From assembly GCF_003952465.1 (NCBI RefSeq), contig NZ_CP034448.1, forward strand, positions 1,798,001 through 1,862,000: a stretch of 64,000 bases of DNA, in the 5' to 3' direction. This document shows, one piece after another, positions 1 through 7,484 of this stretch. The DNA comes from Mesorhizobium sp. M1B.F.Ca.ET.045.04.1.1. Its GTDB lineage: Bacteria > Pseudomonadota > Alphaproteobacteria > Rhizobiales > Rhizobiaceae. The position numbers were made by a program, and so were the translations under genes. Every line of letters begins with the position of its first letter. Positions within the stretch are counted from its first letter, which is position 1. The notes under the pieces were generated by a model, which saw only the letters and a list, made by a program, of their open reading frames with translations, had not been told where the DNA came from and made no database searches.

Positions 1-23
1 CTTAGCATGGCGGAATCGACTTT

Positions 24-75
24 GATGCATGTCATTGTGTCAGAACCGCTGCACACTTCTGAGCGACATGCATTC
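24..75. repeat. Intergenic palindromic repeat (GCATGTC...GACATGC family)
   Basis: Inverted arms GATGCATGTC and GACATGCATTC flank a core containing AACCGCTGCACACTTCTG. Related copies lie at 14197-14233 and 28136-28186, with a more distant version inside 17157-17264. It lies downstream of the ArsR-type gene. This looks like a dispersed rhizobial intergenic element. It may act as a 3' hairpin, but no T-run follows. Confidence 0.6.
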
Positions 76-86
76 ACGGCCAAAGA

Positions 87-362
87 CTATTCCCCCGGCG
101 CTGTTTCCCAGAACTGGTCGAGCCAGATGTTGAGCCTGAGGAAACCGGCGGCGCTGACGGCATAGACCCGTCTGGTGCCCTCCGCCTTGGCGTTGACCAG
201 GCCGGCGTCGAGCAGGACTTTCAGGTGCTGCGAAACGGCCGGGCGTGAAACGGGCAACCCGGCGGCCAATTCGTTCACCGTCTTGGGGCCACGCCGGAGC
301 TCCTCCAACAGATAGCGCCGGTTGGGATCGGCTATCGCCACGAAGGCGTCGGAAAACATCAT
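87..362 (-). CDS. ArsR-family winged-helix transcriptional regulator
   Basis: A 91-residue DNA-binding protein with a single ArsR-type winged helix. The opening segment (DAFVAIADPNRRYLLEEL, residues 5-22) is typical of the SdpR/ArsR subgroup. The recognition helix lies in PVSRPAVSQHLKVL (residues 37-50), followed by a GLV...EGTRRVY wing. There are no cysteine pairs of the metal-sensing type, so a metal sensor is unlikely. It sits 31 bp downstream of the MFS gene on the same strand, so the two are probably co-transcribed and it may regulate the transporter. Two ATG codons are adjacent (362 and 359) and either could start the protein. Confidence 0.85.
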   Translation of the reverse strand: MMFSDAFVAIADPNRRYLLEELRRGPKTVNELAAGLPVSRPAVSQHLKVLLDAGLVNAKAEGTRRVYAVSAAGFLRLNIWLDQFWETAPGE

Positions 363-393
363 GCCTTATTTGTGAGGCAAAGTTTTCCAAATC

Positions 394-1641
394 TCAACTA
401 TCGGCTTCAACCTTTGTGCGCGGATCGAGCCGCAGGGCTTCGGGCGTGACGGCGCGGTCGGCCGGCTGCGTCTTGAAGGCATCGCGGTTTTCGATCGGAA
501 CCGGCGCACGGGCGCGGATGCGCAGCAGCGTGTAGCCGGCCAGGCTAAGATGCGCGAGCGCGGTTGCGAGGAAGAGCCCTTCCGGCCGCAGCCAGCCCAT
601 CAGGGCGGCGGCCAGCAGCGGCCCGATCATGGTGCCGAAGCCGTAAAGCAGAAGCAGGCCGCCCGACACTTTTACGAAATCCTCCGCCCGCGCGTGATCG
701 TTGGCATGCGCGACGGCGATCGAATAGAGCGTGTAGGCGAAGGCGCCGTAGGCGGCGGTCAGCACGATGACGAAGACGCCCGCATGCGGCTCGATCAGGA
801 AGATCAGCACCGCGACCAGCGCCGCGCCGAAGGCGGCGCCGGCGAGCACAAAGCGGCGGTCGGTGGTGTCGGAAAGCCGCCCCGCGGGAAGCTGCATGGC
901 CGCGCCGGCGACGACCACAAGGCTCATCATCAGCGCGATCTCGGCGGTGGAGATGCCGATACGGGCGCCATAGACGGCGCCGAGCGTGCCCCAGGCGCCA
1001 TTGGCGATGCCGATCAGCAGGCAGGCCACCGCCGACACCGGAGAATTGGCATAAAGGCCTTTGACGTCGAGCTTGACGTCCTGCAGCGGCTTGGGATGCG
1101 ACTGCGTCGAGACGGCGGTCGGAATGAGCGACAGGCAGAACAGGATGCCGGTGATCATGAACAGCGAGGCCGATCTTACGTCGCCGCCGGCGACGATCAT
1201 CTGGCCGCCCATGATGGAAGCGTAGGTGACCATCATATAGAGGCCGAAGACGGTGCCGCGGTTCTCGTTGGTGGCCTTCTCGTTCAGCCAGCTTTCGATG
1301 ACCATGAAGGCGCCGGCCATGGTGAAGCCGGTGAAGGCGCGCAGCAGGATCCAGAAATACTCGTCGATGATGAGGCCGGTGAGCAGCGCGATGATCGCCC
1401 CCGAGGCGGCGAAGGCGCCGAAGGCCCTGACATGGCCGGCCCGGCGCACCAGCCGCGGCGCGAAGAAGCAGCCGGTGACGAAGCCGCCGGCCCAGGCCGT
1501 GCCCATCAGGCCGAGCGAGGCGGTCGAGAACCCTTCAACCTGGCCGCGCAGCGGCAAAAGCAAGCCGTGCAGGCCCGACGCCGCCAGCAGGAACGCAGTG
1601 CCGCGCAGCAGCGAGAGGATCGGTCGGTAGGTTGCGAACAT
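394..1641 (-). CDS. MFS transporter (YcaD-like efflux permease)
   Basis: A 415-residue inner-membrane protein with about twelve hydrophobic segments, the usual size of a major facilitator superfamily permease. The first half carries the MFS signature region around FFAPRLVRRAGHVRAFG (loop 2-3) and the second half GRLSDTTDRRFVL (loop 8-9). The pattern resembles the YcaD/UMF1-like group of putative exporters. Substrate is unknown. The gene precedes the ArsR-type regulator in a likely two-gene operon. The C-terminal tail (last 40 residues) is polar and probably cytoplasmic. Confidence 0.85.
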   Translation of the reverse strand: MFATYRPILSLLRGTAFLLAASGLHGLLLPLRGQVEGFSTASLGLMGTAWAGGFVTGCFFAPRLVRRAGHVRAFGAFAASGAIIALLTGLIIDEYFWILLRAFTGFTMAGAFMVIESWLNEKATNENRGTVFGLYMMVTYASIMGGQMIVAGGDVRSASLFMITGILFCLSLIPTAVSTQSHPKPLQDVKLDVKGLYANSPVSAVACLLIGIANGAWGTLGAVYGARIGISTAEIALMMSLVVVAGAAMQLPAGRLSDTTDRRFVLAGAAFGAALVAVLIFLIEPHAGVFVIVLTAAYGAFAYTLYSIAVAHANDHARAEDFVKVSGGLLLLYGFGTMIGPLLAAALMGWLRPEGLFLATALAHLSLAGYTLLRIRARAPVPIENRDAFKTQPADRAVTPEALRLDPRTKVEADS

Positions 1642-1743
1642 GGGCTGATCCGGCTGGAAATTTCAGAGCGCAGCTCTGCTTCAGAGTACAGGTCTGGCAG
1701 TCGCTTTCAGGCTTTTCCGGGGCGGGCGGACACGCCGGCCGGA

Positions 1744-1938
1744 TTATCCGCGGCGAAACAGCGCCTCGGCAGCGGATTTGGTGGAGCCTTTGGCCGTCCG
1801 TTCGGCTTCCAGCCTGGCAATCTCTTCGCGCAGCAGGGCAATGCGCTCGGACAATTCGTCGACGGACAGCAGCGAGAGATCCTGGCCGATCTCATGCGGG
1901 CGCGGCTTCTTCCTGGGTTCGTCGTCGAAGATCGCCAT
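1744..1938 (-). CDS. DUF1192 family small protein
   Basis: A 64-residue soluble protein beginning MAIFDDEPRKKPRPHEIG, with a short predicted coiled coil (residues 28-50, rich in E, R and L). This is the conserved alphaproteobacterial DUF1192 family; function is unknown. The start at 1938 is preferred over longer in-frame starts because GGAGG lies upstream at good spacing and family conservation begins at this methionine. It is divergent from the quinone oxidoreductase gene. Confidence 0.85.
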   Translation of the reverse strand: MAIFDDEPRKKPRPHEIGQDLSLLSVDELSERIALLREEIARLEAERTAKGSTKSAAEALFRRG

Positions 1939-2051
1939 CGTCGCTCCTCCCTCATTGGCCATTTGCCTGGTTTGGCAATCAGCATACATAGGGCAGGGGC
2001 GCCGATGCAAATAACCGGCCAAGGTAGTTTTTGTGTCGCGCTTCGCGCTTC

Positions 2052-2077
2052 TCCGAAAATCGATTCTGATTTTCGGA
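2052..2077. repeat. Short perfect hairpin in divergent intergenic region
   Basis: TCCGAAAATC and GATTTTCGGA are exact 10-bp inverted arms around a 6-base loop, 25 bp before the oxidoreductase start and in the leader of that gene. Similar hairpins are common between rhizobial genes. A regulatory role is possible but not shown. Confidence 0.5.
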
Positions 2078-2102
2078 TGCCGGCACAAGGAGATGGGAAG
2101 CC

Positions 2103-3113
2103 ATGGCAAGCGGGCAGAAGATTCCGGCAAAGATGACGGCTGTCGCGATCTCGCAGCCGGGCGGCCCCAGGGTGCTGAAGCCGGAGACGCGCGACGTGCC
2201 CGCGCCTGGTCCCGGCGAAATCCTCATCCGCGTGCACGCCGCCGGCGTCAACCGGCCGGACGTGCAGCAGCGCAAGGGCGCCTACCCGCCGCCGCCGGGC
2301 GCCTCGGACCTGCCCGGCCTCGAGGCGGCCGGCGAAGTCGCTGCGCTCGGCGACGAGATATCGCGCTGGCGCATCGGCGACCGGGTTTGCGCGCTGACGC
2401 CGGGCGGCGGCTATGCCGAATATGTCAAGGTCCATGCCGGCAGCGTGCTGCCGATCCCGGCCGGTTTCACCTATTCCGAGGCCGCCGCCGTGCCGGAGAA
2501 CTATTTCACCGTCTGGCATAATGTGTTCGAGCGGGGCGGGCTGAAGAAAGGCGAAACCCTGCTCGTTCATGGCGGCTCATCCGGCATCGGCACCACCGCC
2601 ATACAGCTGGCGTCGGCCTTCGGCGCCTATGTCGTCACCACCGCCGGCAGCAAGGAGAAGTGCGACGCCTGCCTGAAGCTCGGCGCCGACCGGGCGATCA
2701 ATTATCGCGAGCAGGACTTCGTCGCCGGGGTCAAGGACGCAACCGGCGGCAAAGGCGCCGACGTCATCCTCGACATGGTGGGCGGCGATTATGTGGCGCG
2801 CAACTACGATGCCGCGGCGATCGAAGGGCGCATCGTCCAGATCGCGGTGCAGGCCGGCGCTGTCGCCAGCGCCGATTTCGCAAAGCTCATGGTCAAGCGC
2901 CTTGTCCATACCGGCTCGACGCTCAGGCCCCGCACTGTCGAATTCAAGGCGGGGATCGCCGCCGCGCTCGAGGCCCAGGTCTGGCCGCTGCTCGGCACCC
3001 GCAAGGTCGCCCCGGTCATGGACATGATCTTTCCGCTGACGGAAGCCTGGCGGGCGCATGAGCGGATGGAGGAGGGCGAGCATATCGGCAAGATCGTGCT
3101 CGACGTCGGCTGA
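2103..3113 (+). CDS. NAD(P)H quinone oxidoreductase (PIG3/QOR type, MDR superfamily)
   Basis: A 336-residue zinc-independent medium-chain dehydrogenase/reductase that probably reduces quinones or other electrophiles with NADPH. The N-terminal GroES-like domain holds AGVNRPDVQQRKGAYPPPPG (residues 48-67), typical of the PIG3/TP53I3 group. The nucleotide-binding loop HGGSSGIG is at residues 156-163. It has no structural zinc cysteine cluster. Length matches the family (325-335), with about ten extra residues at the N terminus; M11 is an alternative start. An AAGGAG-like site precedes the chosen ATG. It stands alone, divergent from the DUF1192 gene. Confidence 0.9.
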   Translation: MASGQKIPAKMTAVAISQPGGPRVLKPETRDVPAPGPGEILIRVHAAGVNRPDVQQRKGAYPPPPGASDLPGLEAAGEVAALGDEISRWRIGDRVCALTPGGGYAEYVKVHAGSVLPIPAGFTYSEAAAVPENYFTVWHNVFERGGLKKGETLLVHGGSSGIGTTAIQLASAFGAYVVTTAGSKEKCDACLKLGADRAINYREQDFVAGVKDATGGKGADVILDMVGGDYVARNYDAAAIEGRIVQIAVQAGAVASADFAKLMVKRLVHTGSTLRPRTVEFKAGIAAALEAQVWPLLGTRKVAPVMDMIFPLTEAWRAHERMEEGEHIGKIVLDVG

Positions 3114-3164
3114 GGTCCGTCGATATTCAGGTGATGCCGGCCTGCGAACGGTGACTTCCTGCGC

Positions 3165-3332
3165 TTCCGGCCTTCGCCGGCCGAAGCACTCATGAGTGAT
3201 GTGACAGTTAAGGCTACGGCCGGCGTAGGCCGGTGCTCACGTACTTAAAGTACGCTCCGCTCCGGCCTTCGCCGGCCGAAGACGTCATAAGTGTTTCCGC
3301 TCTATGAAGGCTACGGCCGGCGTAGGCCGGTT
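3165..3332. repeat. Two tandem copies of a palindromic element in a 417-bp gene-free stretch
   Basis: The gap 3114-3530 holds two similar units. Each begins with CCGGCCTTCGCCGGCCGAAG (3167-3186 and 3262-3281) and ends with AAGGCTACGGCCGGCGTAGG (3210-3229 and 3308-3327), about 25 bases apart inside the unit. A near-palindrome GTACTTAAAGTAC (3241-3253) separates them. The first half-unit is itself self-complementary, so each copy can fold into hairpins. No coding potential is visible in the gap. Confidence 0.7.
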
Positions 3333-3530
3333 CTCGGAAGCCACCATTCTCGGCTCGGCCTGACCTGAATCTCAACAGACCTCAGGCATCGTCAGCAACA
3401 GGTTCAACAATGCTTAATGCTGCATTGCACAAAATGCATTGCCGCCATGCAAAAGCGTCCGTTCAATTCGTAGGCAAGGGTGCCTATTTACGCGGCATCG
3501 AAACAATTGATCCACGAATGGAGGACTGAC

Positions 3531-3671
3531 ATGAACCCGATCCGCGCTTTCCGCAACTGGCGCCTGTACAACGAGACCGTGCGTGAGCTGAACCGCCTCA
3601 ACGCCCGTCAGCTGAACGACCTCGGCATCAACCGCGCCGACATCGAGCGTATCGCCCGCCAGGCTCTTTGA
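3531..3671 (+). CDS. DUF1127 small Arg-rich protein
   Basis: A 46-residue basic protein: an RAFRNWRLYNETVREL helix followed by the DUF1127 core LNARQLNDLGINRADIERIA. DUF1127 proteins in alphaproteobacteria have been linked to RNA turnover and to phosphate or stress adaptation; the role of this copy is unknown. The ATG at 3531 is chosen over the longer frame because GGAGG sits directly upstream and the family starts here. A strong terminator (3754-3790) follows, so it is monocistronic. A second DUF1127-like gene is at 6053-6217. Confidence 0.88.
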   Translation: MNPIRAFRNWRLYNETVRELNRLNARQLNDLGINRADIERIARQAL

Positions 3672-3753
3672 TTTCAAGCGCGACCCGGCCGCAAGGCCGG
3701 GCCGCGGCCTCGAAGCCAGAGCCGTCGCAGACGCTTGCTCGTCTCCGGTTCCG

Positions 3754-3790
3754 AACCCGCTGGATCCTGTCCAGCGGGTTTTGTCTTTTT
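3754..3790 (+). terminator. Rho-independent terminator after DUF1127 gene
   Basis: Perfect 10-bp stem AACCCGCTGG / CCAGCGGGTT with a 7-base loop, followed by TTGTCTTTTT. Confidence 0.85.
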
Positions 3791-3927
3791 CGGGCCGCAG
3801 ACCCTTCCCTCCCAAAAACATTGCGAAATCGTGACGGAGCGTTTATACAGGCCGCGAATTTCCCATTTTGGTGGCTCTAAAACCACCGCCCGCGCGGGAA
3901 CGCGGGCGAACGAGAAGGATTTTTGAT

Positions 3928-4629
3928 ATGGCCAATACGCTGCTGATGCCCAAGGCGACCGCCGTCTGGCTGGTCGACAACACCGCGCTCTCCTTCGAGC
4001 AGATCGCGCAGTTCTGCGGGCTGCATCCGCTGGAGGTCAAGGCGATCGCCGACGGCGAGTCGGCGCAAGGCATCAAGGGCATGGACCCGATCATGACCGG
4101 CCAGCTCACCCGCGACGAGATCGCGCGCGGCGAGAAGGAGCCGAACCACCGGCTGAAGCTGTCCGACCCCAAGGTGCGGGTGCCGGAATCGAAGCGCAAG
4201 GGTCCGCGCTACACGCCGCTGTCGAAGCGCCAGGACCGGCCGAACGCGATCCTGTGGCTGGTGCGCAACCATCCCGAGCTCAAGGATGCCCAGATTGCCC
4301 GTCTCGTCGGCACCACCAAGTCGACGATCGAGCAGATCCGCGAGCGCAAGCACTGGAACTCGGCCAACCTGCAGCCGATGGACCCGGTGACGCTGGGTCT
4401 CACCTCGCAGATCGACCTCGACCTGGAAGTCAACCGCGCCTCGCGCGGCCGCGAGCAGGCACAGCCGGTTGCCGGCGACACACTGCTGCCGGCTGCGCTG
4501 ACCGAGAGGCTGACGCCGGCGCCGGAGAAGCCGAAGGACGAAGATGCCGAGCTCGACGCCAACGCCGTCTTCGCCAAGCTTTCGGCGCTGAAGTCGAAAG
4601 ACAAGAAAGACGACGAGGAAGAGGAATAA
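3928..4629 (+). CDS. trcR: DUF1013 family cell-cycle transcriptional regulator TrcR
   Basis: A 233-residue protein of the DUF1013 family, described in Caulobacter as the cell-cycle regulator TrcR. Two helix-turn-helix-like segments are visible: residues 12-50 (LVDNTALSFEQIAQFCGLHP) and residues 105-145 (LVRNHPELKDAQIARLVGTT, then IEQIRERKHW). The C-terminal 50 residues are acidic and low-complexity, ending DKKDDEEEE. The start at 3928 follows GAGAAGGA and opens MANTLLMPKATAVWLVD, the conserved family N terminus. It is monocistronic, flanked by terminators. High conservation in alphaproteobacteria is family knowledge; direct targets are not deducible here. Confidence 0.88.
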   Translation: MANTLLMPKATAVWLVDNTALSFEQIAQFCGLHPLEVKAIADGESAQGIKGMDPIMTGQLTRDEIARGEKEPNHRLKLSDPKVRVPESKRKGPRYTPLSKRQDRPNAILWLVRNHPELKDAQIARLVGTTKSTIEQIRERKHWNSANLQPMDPVTLGLTSQIDLDLEVNRASRGREQAQPVAGDTLLPAALTERLTPAPEKPKDEDAELDANAVFAKLSALKSKDKKDDEEEE

Positions 4630-4641
4630 GGGTCTCTAAAC

Positions 4642-4680
4642 CCGACAAAAAAGCCCGCTTCGAGCGGGCTTTTTTGTCGG
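4642..4680. terminator. Bidirectional terminator between trcR and the WYL regulator gene
   Basis: An 18-bp perfect stem (CCGACAAAAAAGCCCGCT and its complement) around a TCG loop. The A-run and T-run lie inside the stem on each side, so it can terminate transcription from both convergent genes. Confidence 0.9.
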
Positions 4681-4696
4681 CGGCGGCTGGGGAGGA

Positions 4697-5416
4697 TCAG
4701 GTCCGCGCCGCGCGGTCGGGCGCCATGCCATAGTCCTCGCTGCGCTCCACGGCGCGATAGAAGTCGGCGAGCTGCTTGCCGCGCTCCGGCTTGTAGATGC
4801 GGCCGGCGATGACCACCGAGGCGATGCGATCGATGCGGAAAGCGCGAAAATCGTCGCGCATCTCGCACCAGGCGACCAGGGTCCAGACCTTGCCCCAGAA
4901 CCAGAGGCCCAGGGGCCGGATGTCGCGCGCGGTGCCGCGGCCGGCCTCGTCCGAGTAATCTATGGTCAGCACCTGGCGCTTCTCGATGGCGCGTTCGATC
5001 AGGTCGATCGCTTCGCGCGCGGCATCGCTCACCACCCACATCGGCGTGTGGATCTCGGTGCGCGCAATGCGGTCCTTTTCACTATCGGGCAGCACGGCGC
5101 CGATCTTGACCAGCGCTTCGTCGGCGGCCCTCGCCATGGCGGCGCCGCCGAAGGCGCGCACCATGCGGGCGCCGGCAACCAGCGCCACGATCTCGTCACG
5201 CGTGAACATCAGCGGCGGAAGGTCGAAACCCTCCCTCATCATGTAACCGACACCCGCCTCGCCGTCGATCGGCACGCCGGTCGACTGCAGGTCGGCTATG
5301 TCGCGGTAGATGGTCCGCTCGGAAACCTCGAGCCACGTGCCGAGCTTCTGCGCAGTGACCAATCGGCCCCCGCGCAAATGCTGCACTATCTGGAAAAGTC
5401 TGTCGGCGCGGCGCAT
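4697..5416 (-). CDS. YafY-type HTH/WYL-domain transcriptional regulator
   Basis: A 239-residue regulator. The N-terminal DeoR-like winged helix (residues 1-60) has MRRADRLFQIVQHLRGGRLV and the recognition segment SERTIYRDIADLQ. The C-terminal WYL domain (about 130-210) includes VLTIDYSDEAGRGTARDIRPLGL and FRAFRIDRI. WYL regulators sense small ligands or nucleic acid. It is 18 bp downstream of the Atl-like gene on the same strand, forming a two-gene operon. A perfect palindrome (5916-5941) precedes that operon and recurs at 6259-6284, so this protein is the most likely ligand for both sites. That link is inferred. Confidence 0.88.
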   Translation of the reverse strand: MRRADRLFQIVQHLRGGRLVTAQKLGTWLEVSERTIYRDIADLQSTGVPIDGEAGVGYMMREGFDLPPLMFTRDEIVALVAGARMVRAFGGAAMARAADEALVKIGAVLPDSEKDRIARTEIHTPMWVVSDAAREAIDLIERAIEKRQVLTIDYSDEAGRGTARDIRPLGLWFWGKVWTLVAWCEMRDDFRAFRIDRIASVVIAGRIYKPERGKQLADFYRAVERSEDYGMAPDRAART

Positions 5417-5434
5417 CGATTTCTCCCAGGGGGT

Positions 5435-5845
5435 TTATGGCTTCAGGCCTTCGCGCTTGCGCTGCGCGGCGACGAATTGTGCACCGAAGGACAATCTGCC
5501 CGTCGTCGGCGTCTTCGCGTCGAGCACGCGCCAGAAGGGGGCGACATCGCTCAACGCCATGCCGCGCTCAAGATCTTCGTTGGCGGCCTCGGCGACAGTG
5601 CGCAAATGATAGCCGATGGTTAAAGGACATGTCACTTCGGCGCCGTGCTCGATGGCCAAAGCGGTGCGCAGCGCGCGCACATCCATCTCAACGCCTTCGG
5701 GGATCGAGCGGATGAAATCATCGACTTGCCGCGCCGTCGGCACCAGCATCGACTGGCCTTCGACGACGTCGCCGACAGTGCGTGGCGACGGCTTGATGCC
5801 GTTGATGCCTGGCGTATTCAGCCTGTCGTTCCAGCTTTTCACCAT
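5435..5845 (-). CDS. Atl/MGMT-like protein (alkyltransferase-like family)
   Basis: A 136-residue protein. The N-terminal third (MLVPTARQVDDFIRSIPEG, residues 33-51) and the later APFWRVLD (residues 104-111) match the layout of MGMT-related proteins: an 'IPxG' opening, a winged-helix segment and a 'PW/FxRV' block before a C-terminal ..EGL. The MGMT acceptor motif PCHR is absent. The only nearby cysteine is in EVTCPLTIG, so repair by methyl transfer is not expected. Atl proteins bind alkylated bases; that role is inferred here. It forms an operon with the downstream WYL regulator and has palindrome 5916-5941 in its promoter. Confidence 0.6.
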   Translation of the reverse strand: MVKSWNDRLNTPGINGIKPSPRTVGDVVEGQSMLVPTARQVDDFIRSIPEGVEMDVRALRTALAIEHGAEVTCPLTIGYHLRTVAEAANEDLERGMALSDVAPFWRVLDAKTPTTGRLSFGAQFVAAQRKREGLKP

Positions 5846-5915
5846 GCGAAGGTCACTCTGATGGGCGGACCGAAATCGTTGCTGTCAGGTTCGAGGCTGC
5901 TCCAACTACCGCATG

Positions 5916-5941
5916 CCTCCTGACAACATACTGTCAGGAGG
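5916..5941. promoter_or_regulatory. Candidate WYL-regulator operator, copy 1
   Basis: Perfect inverted repeat CCTCCTGACA-N6-TGTCAGGAGG, 71 bp upstream of the Atl-like gene. The half-sites are identical to those at 6259-6284, also with a 6-base spacer. A lone half-site (CTGTCAGG) lies at 5882-5889. Confidence 0.7.
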
Positions 5942-6052
5942 CTGCGTCCTATCCACCAGACAACAGCCATGTTTTTCCTGAAATCCGGCGTTTCAACCGA
6001 CATTACATCTGGGCGCGACACAGTCACTATCCAAGTCGTGCGCCGAAAAATT

Positions 6053-6217
6053 TCAGTTCTTGCGCACGCGGCCGTCATAAAGGTCCGGCCAACCGATGTC
6101 CTTGCGGATGTCCGCCGGCAAAGTGTTCAGGAAGCGCTGCGTGCGAATCTCATTCCGCACGGTGCGGATCTTGCCGACATAGTGCTGCACACTGCGCAGT
6201 AGCGTAAAACCGTTCAT
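6053..6217 (-). CDS. DUF1127-like small protein
   Basis: A 54-residue basic protein ending TLPADIRKDIGWPDLYDGRVRKN, with the DUF1127 pattern 'LP..IRKDIGWPD'. It opens MNGFTLLRSVQHYVGKIRTV. The start at 6217 is chosen over the longer frame because AGGAG precedes it at 8-base spacing. The longer frame would read through the palindrome. The palindrome 6259-6284 lies 42 bp upstream, suggesting control shared with the Atl-like/WYL operon immediately downstream on the same strand. Confidence 0.82.
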   Translation of the reverse strand: MNGFTLLRSVQHYVGKIRTVRNEIRTQRFLNTLPADIRKDIGWPDLYDGRVRKN

Positions 6218-6258
6218 GACCAGGCTCCTCTTTTTCGATGGGAGCAGTATCTCACACC

Positions 6259-6284
6259 CCTCCTGACAGCAGTCTGTCAGGAGG
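6259..6284. promoter_or_regulatory. Candidate WYL-regulator operator, copy 2
   Basis: Perfect inverted repeat CCTCCTGACA-N6-TGTCAGGAGG upstream of the DUF1127-like gene. Both 10-bp arms are identical to copy 1 while the spacer differs (GCAGTC against ACATAC), as expected for protein-recognised arms. A further half-site TGTCAGGAG is at 6346-6354. Confidence 0.7.
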
Positions 6285-6419
6285 TTGGCAGGCCGACGGA
6301 GCAGGCGCCAGAAAGGTTGGCGAAGCACCGCGAAACCGCCTGTTTGTCAGGAGCGACGCGGCTGCCGGAAGCGCCAAGAACGGCTTTGACAGCCGCCGGC
6401 GATACTGGTCAAAGGCGGC

Positions 6420-6581
6420 ATGACGAAACTCCTCGCCCTTGTCATCATCGGCATCATGCTGATCCAGATCATCAAGCCGCTCGGCTGGCCGGGGCTCAAG
6501 CGCCGCAGCGATTTCTGGAAGCTGGCGCTGCTTGCGATGGCCGCGATCTCGCTGGCGGCCGTGTTAGGCCATTGGGCCTGA
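6420..6581 (+). CDS. Small two-segment membrane protein
   Basis: A 53-residue protein with two hydrophobic stretches: residues 4-18 (LLALVIIGIMLIQII) and 35-50 (KLALLAMAAISLAAVL), joined by a basic loop GWPGLKRRSD. Start ATG is at 6420 after AAAGGCGG. The stop at 6579-6581 lies 5 bases before the 3' end of the convergent SGNH hydrolase gene. Codon use is typical of the window. I do not recognise a named family. A bitopic or hairpin membrane peptide is the reasonable reading. Confidence 0.65.
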   Translation: MTKLLALVIIGIMLIQIIKPLGWPGLKRRSDFWKLALLAMAAISLAAVLGHWA

Positions 6582-6586
6582 ATACC

Positions 6587-7321
6587 TCAAATCGGGATGG
6601 GGACCTCGTCTCCCAGCACAAAATCCACCAGGTGCTCGGCCCAGGCGCGATAGCCCGCTTCCGAGGCATGAAAGCCATCGGAGGCAAAACCGGCTTGGGG
6701 ATCGGTGATCGGCAGGCGAGCGGCCGGAACCGCGCCGCGCTCGTTGCAGAGGCGCTCGCCCAGCCGGTTCATCGCGATAGCGCGGATTTCGAGGATCTTG
6801 CCGAGCAATGGCGGCATCGCCGGCGCGCGGGTGAATTCCAGCACCGGCGACCAGATCACACGCGCTTGCGGCCACTTGGCGCGCAGCGCATAGAGCAGAC
6901 CGCCGAACTCCTTCTTGAAGCGCGGCACGGAATGAAAATTCTTGGTGTCGTTGGTGCCGATGGCAAGCACGATATGCGTCCACGGATCGGCCGACAGGTT
7001 GGGCAGGACGTAATCGCGGATCTGGCCGGATGTCGCCGAGTTGAAGCCGGCGGCGCGCCAACGCACGCTGCAGCCGGTGCTCTCGGCAATCAGGCCGGCT
7101 AGCTGCGCGGCGAGCCCGAACTCCGATTGTTCGATGCCAACCGATGCGGCGGAGGAATCGCCCAGGACCAACAATGCGATTCCCGGGGCCGTGCCGGGTA
7201 TCTCATGCAAGACCGGGCCTTGCGCCGGCAGCATGCGGCTGGTGCGGCGGCGCACGCCAAGGCCCTGCCAGACATAGATCGGAAAAGCGAGCCAGGTGAC
7301 GAGGGCGAGCAGGCGCTGCAT
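6587..7321 (-). CDS. SGNH/GDSL-family hydrolase, membrane-anchored or secreted
   Basis: A 244-residue esterase-like protein. The N-terminal hydrophobic segment (residues 2-20, RLLALVTWLAFPIYVWQGL) suggests a membrane anchor or uncleaved signal. SGNH blocks are visible: block I LVLGDSSAASVG with nucleophile Ser56, block III AIGTNDTKN, and block V SDGFHASEAGY supplying Asp and His. Substrate is unknown; the family includes acyl esterases and lysophospholipases. It is convergent with the small membrane protein gene. The upstream region contains an intergenic repeat. Confidence 0.88.
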   Translation of the reverse strand: MQRLLALVTWLAFPIYVWQGLGVRRRTSRMLPAQGPVLHEIPGTAPGIALLVLGDSSAASVGIEQSEFGLAAQLAGLIAESTGCSVRWRAAGFNSATSGQIRDYVLPNLSADPWTHIVLAIGTNDTKNFHSVPRFKKEFGGLLYALRAKWPQARVIWSPVLEFTRAPAMPPLLGKILEIRAIAMNRLGERLCNERGAVPAARLPITDPQAGFASDGFHASEAGYRAWAEHLVDFVLGDEVPIPI

Positions 7322-7351
7322 GCCAAATCCATTGAATAGTGGGAAGCGTTA

Positions 7352-7450
7352 GACCAGTTCATCGTTTCACGGAAACGCTGAACTGCTCTAACCATTTGTT
7401 TTTACGCAATTCCGGACGGAAAACCGTTACACTTTTCCTGGAATTGCTCT
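7352..7450. repeat. Full-length two-hairpin intergenic repeat, copy A
   Basis: A 99-bp unit of two successive hairpins: CAGTTC...GAACTG around CGTTTCACGGAAACG, then GCAATTCC...GGAATTGC around GGACGGAAAACCGTTACAC. The near-identical full copy is at 44441-44543. Copies of the second hairpin alone are at 9533-9579, 26104-26150, 40386-40430 and 44620-44668. Confidence 0.8.
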
Positions 7451-7484
7451 TAGCGCATGTTTCGACGGAGGTGAACGAGGCAGG

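Noticed and set aside
550..2136. 528-residue plus-strand frame opposite the MFS gene
   Set aside because: It is the Gly/Arg/His/Gln-rich antisense shadow of the MFS gene, typical for high-GC DNA.
5839..6078. 79-residue minus-strand frame between the Atl-like and DUF1127-like genes
   Set aside because: It runs through the operator palindrome, has no ribosome site and resembles no known family.
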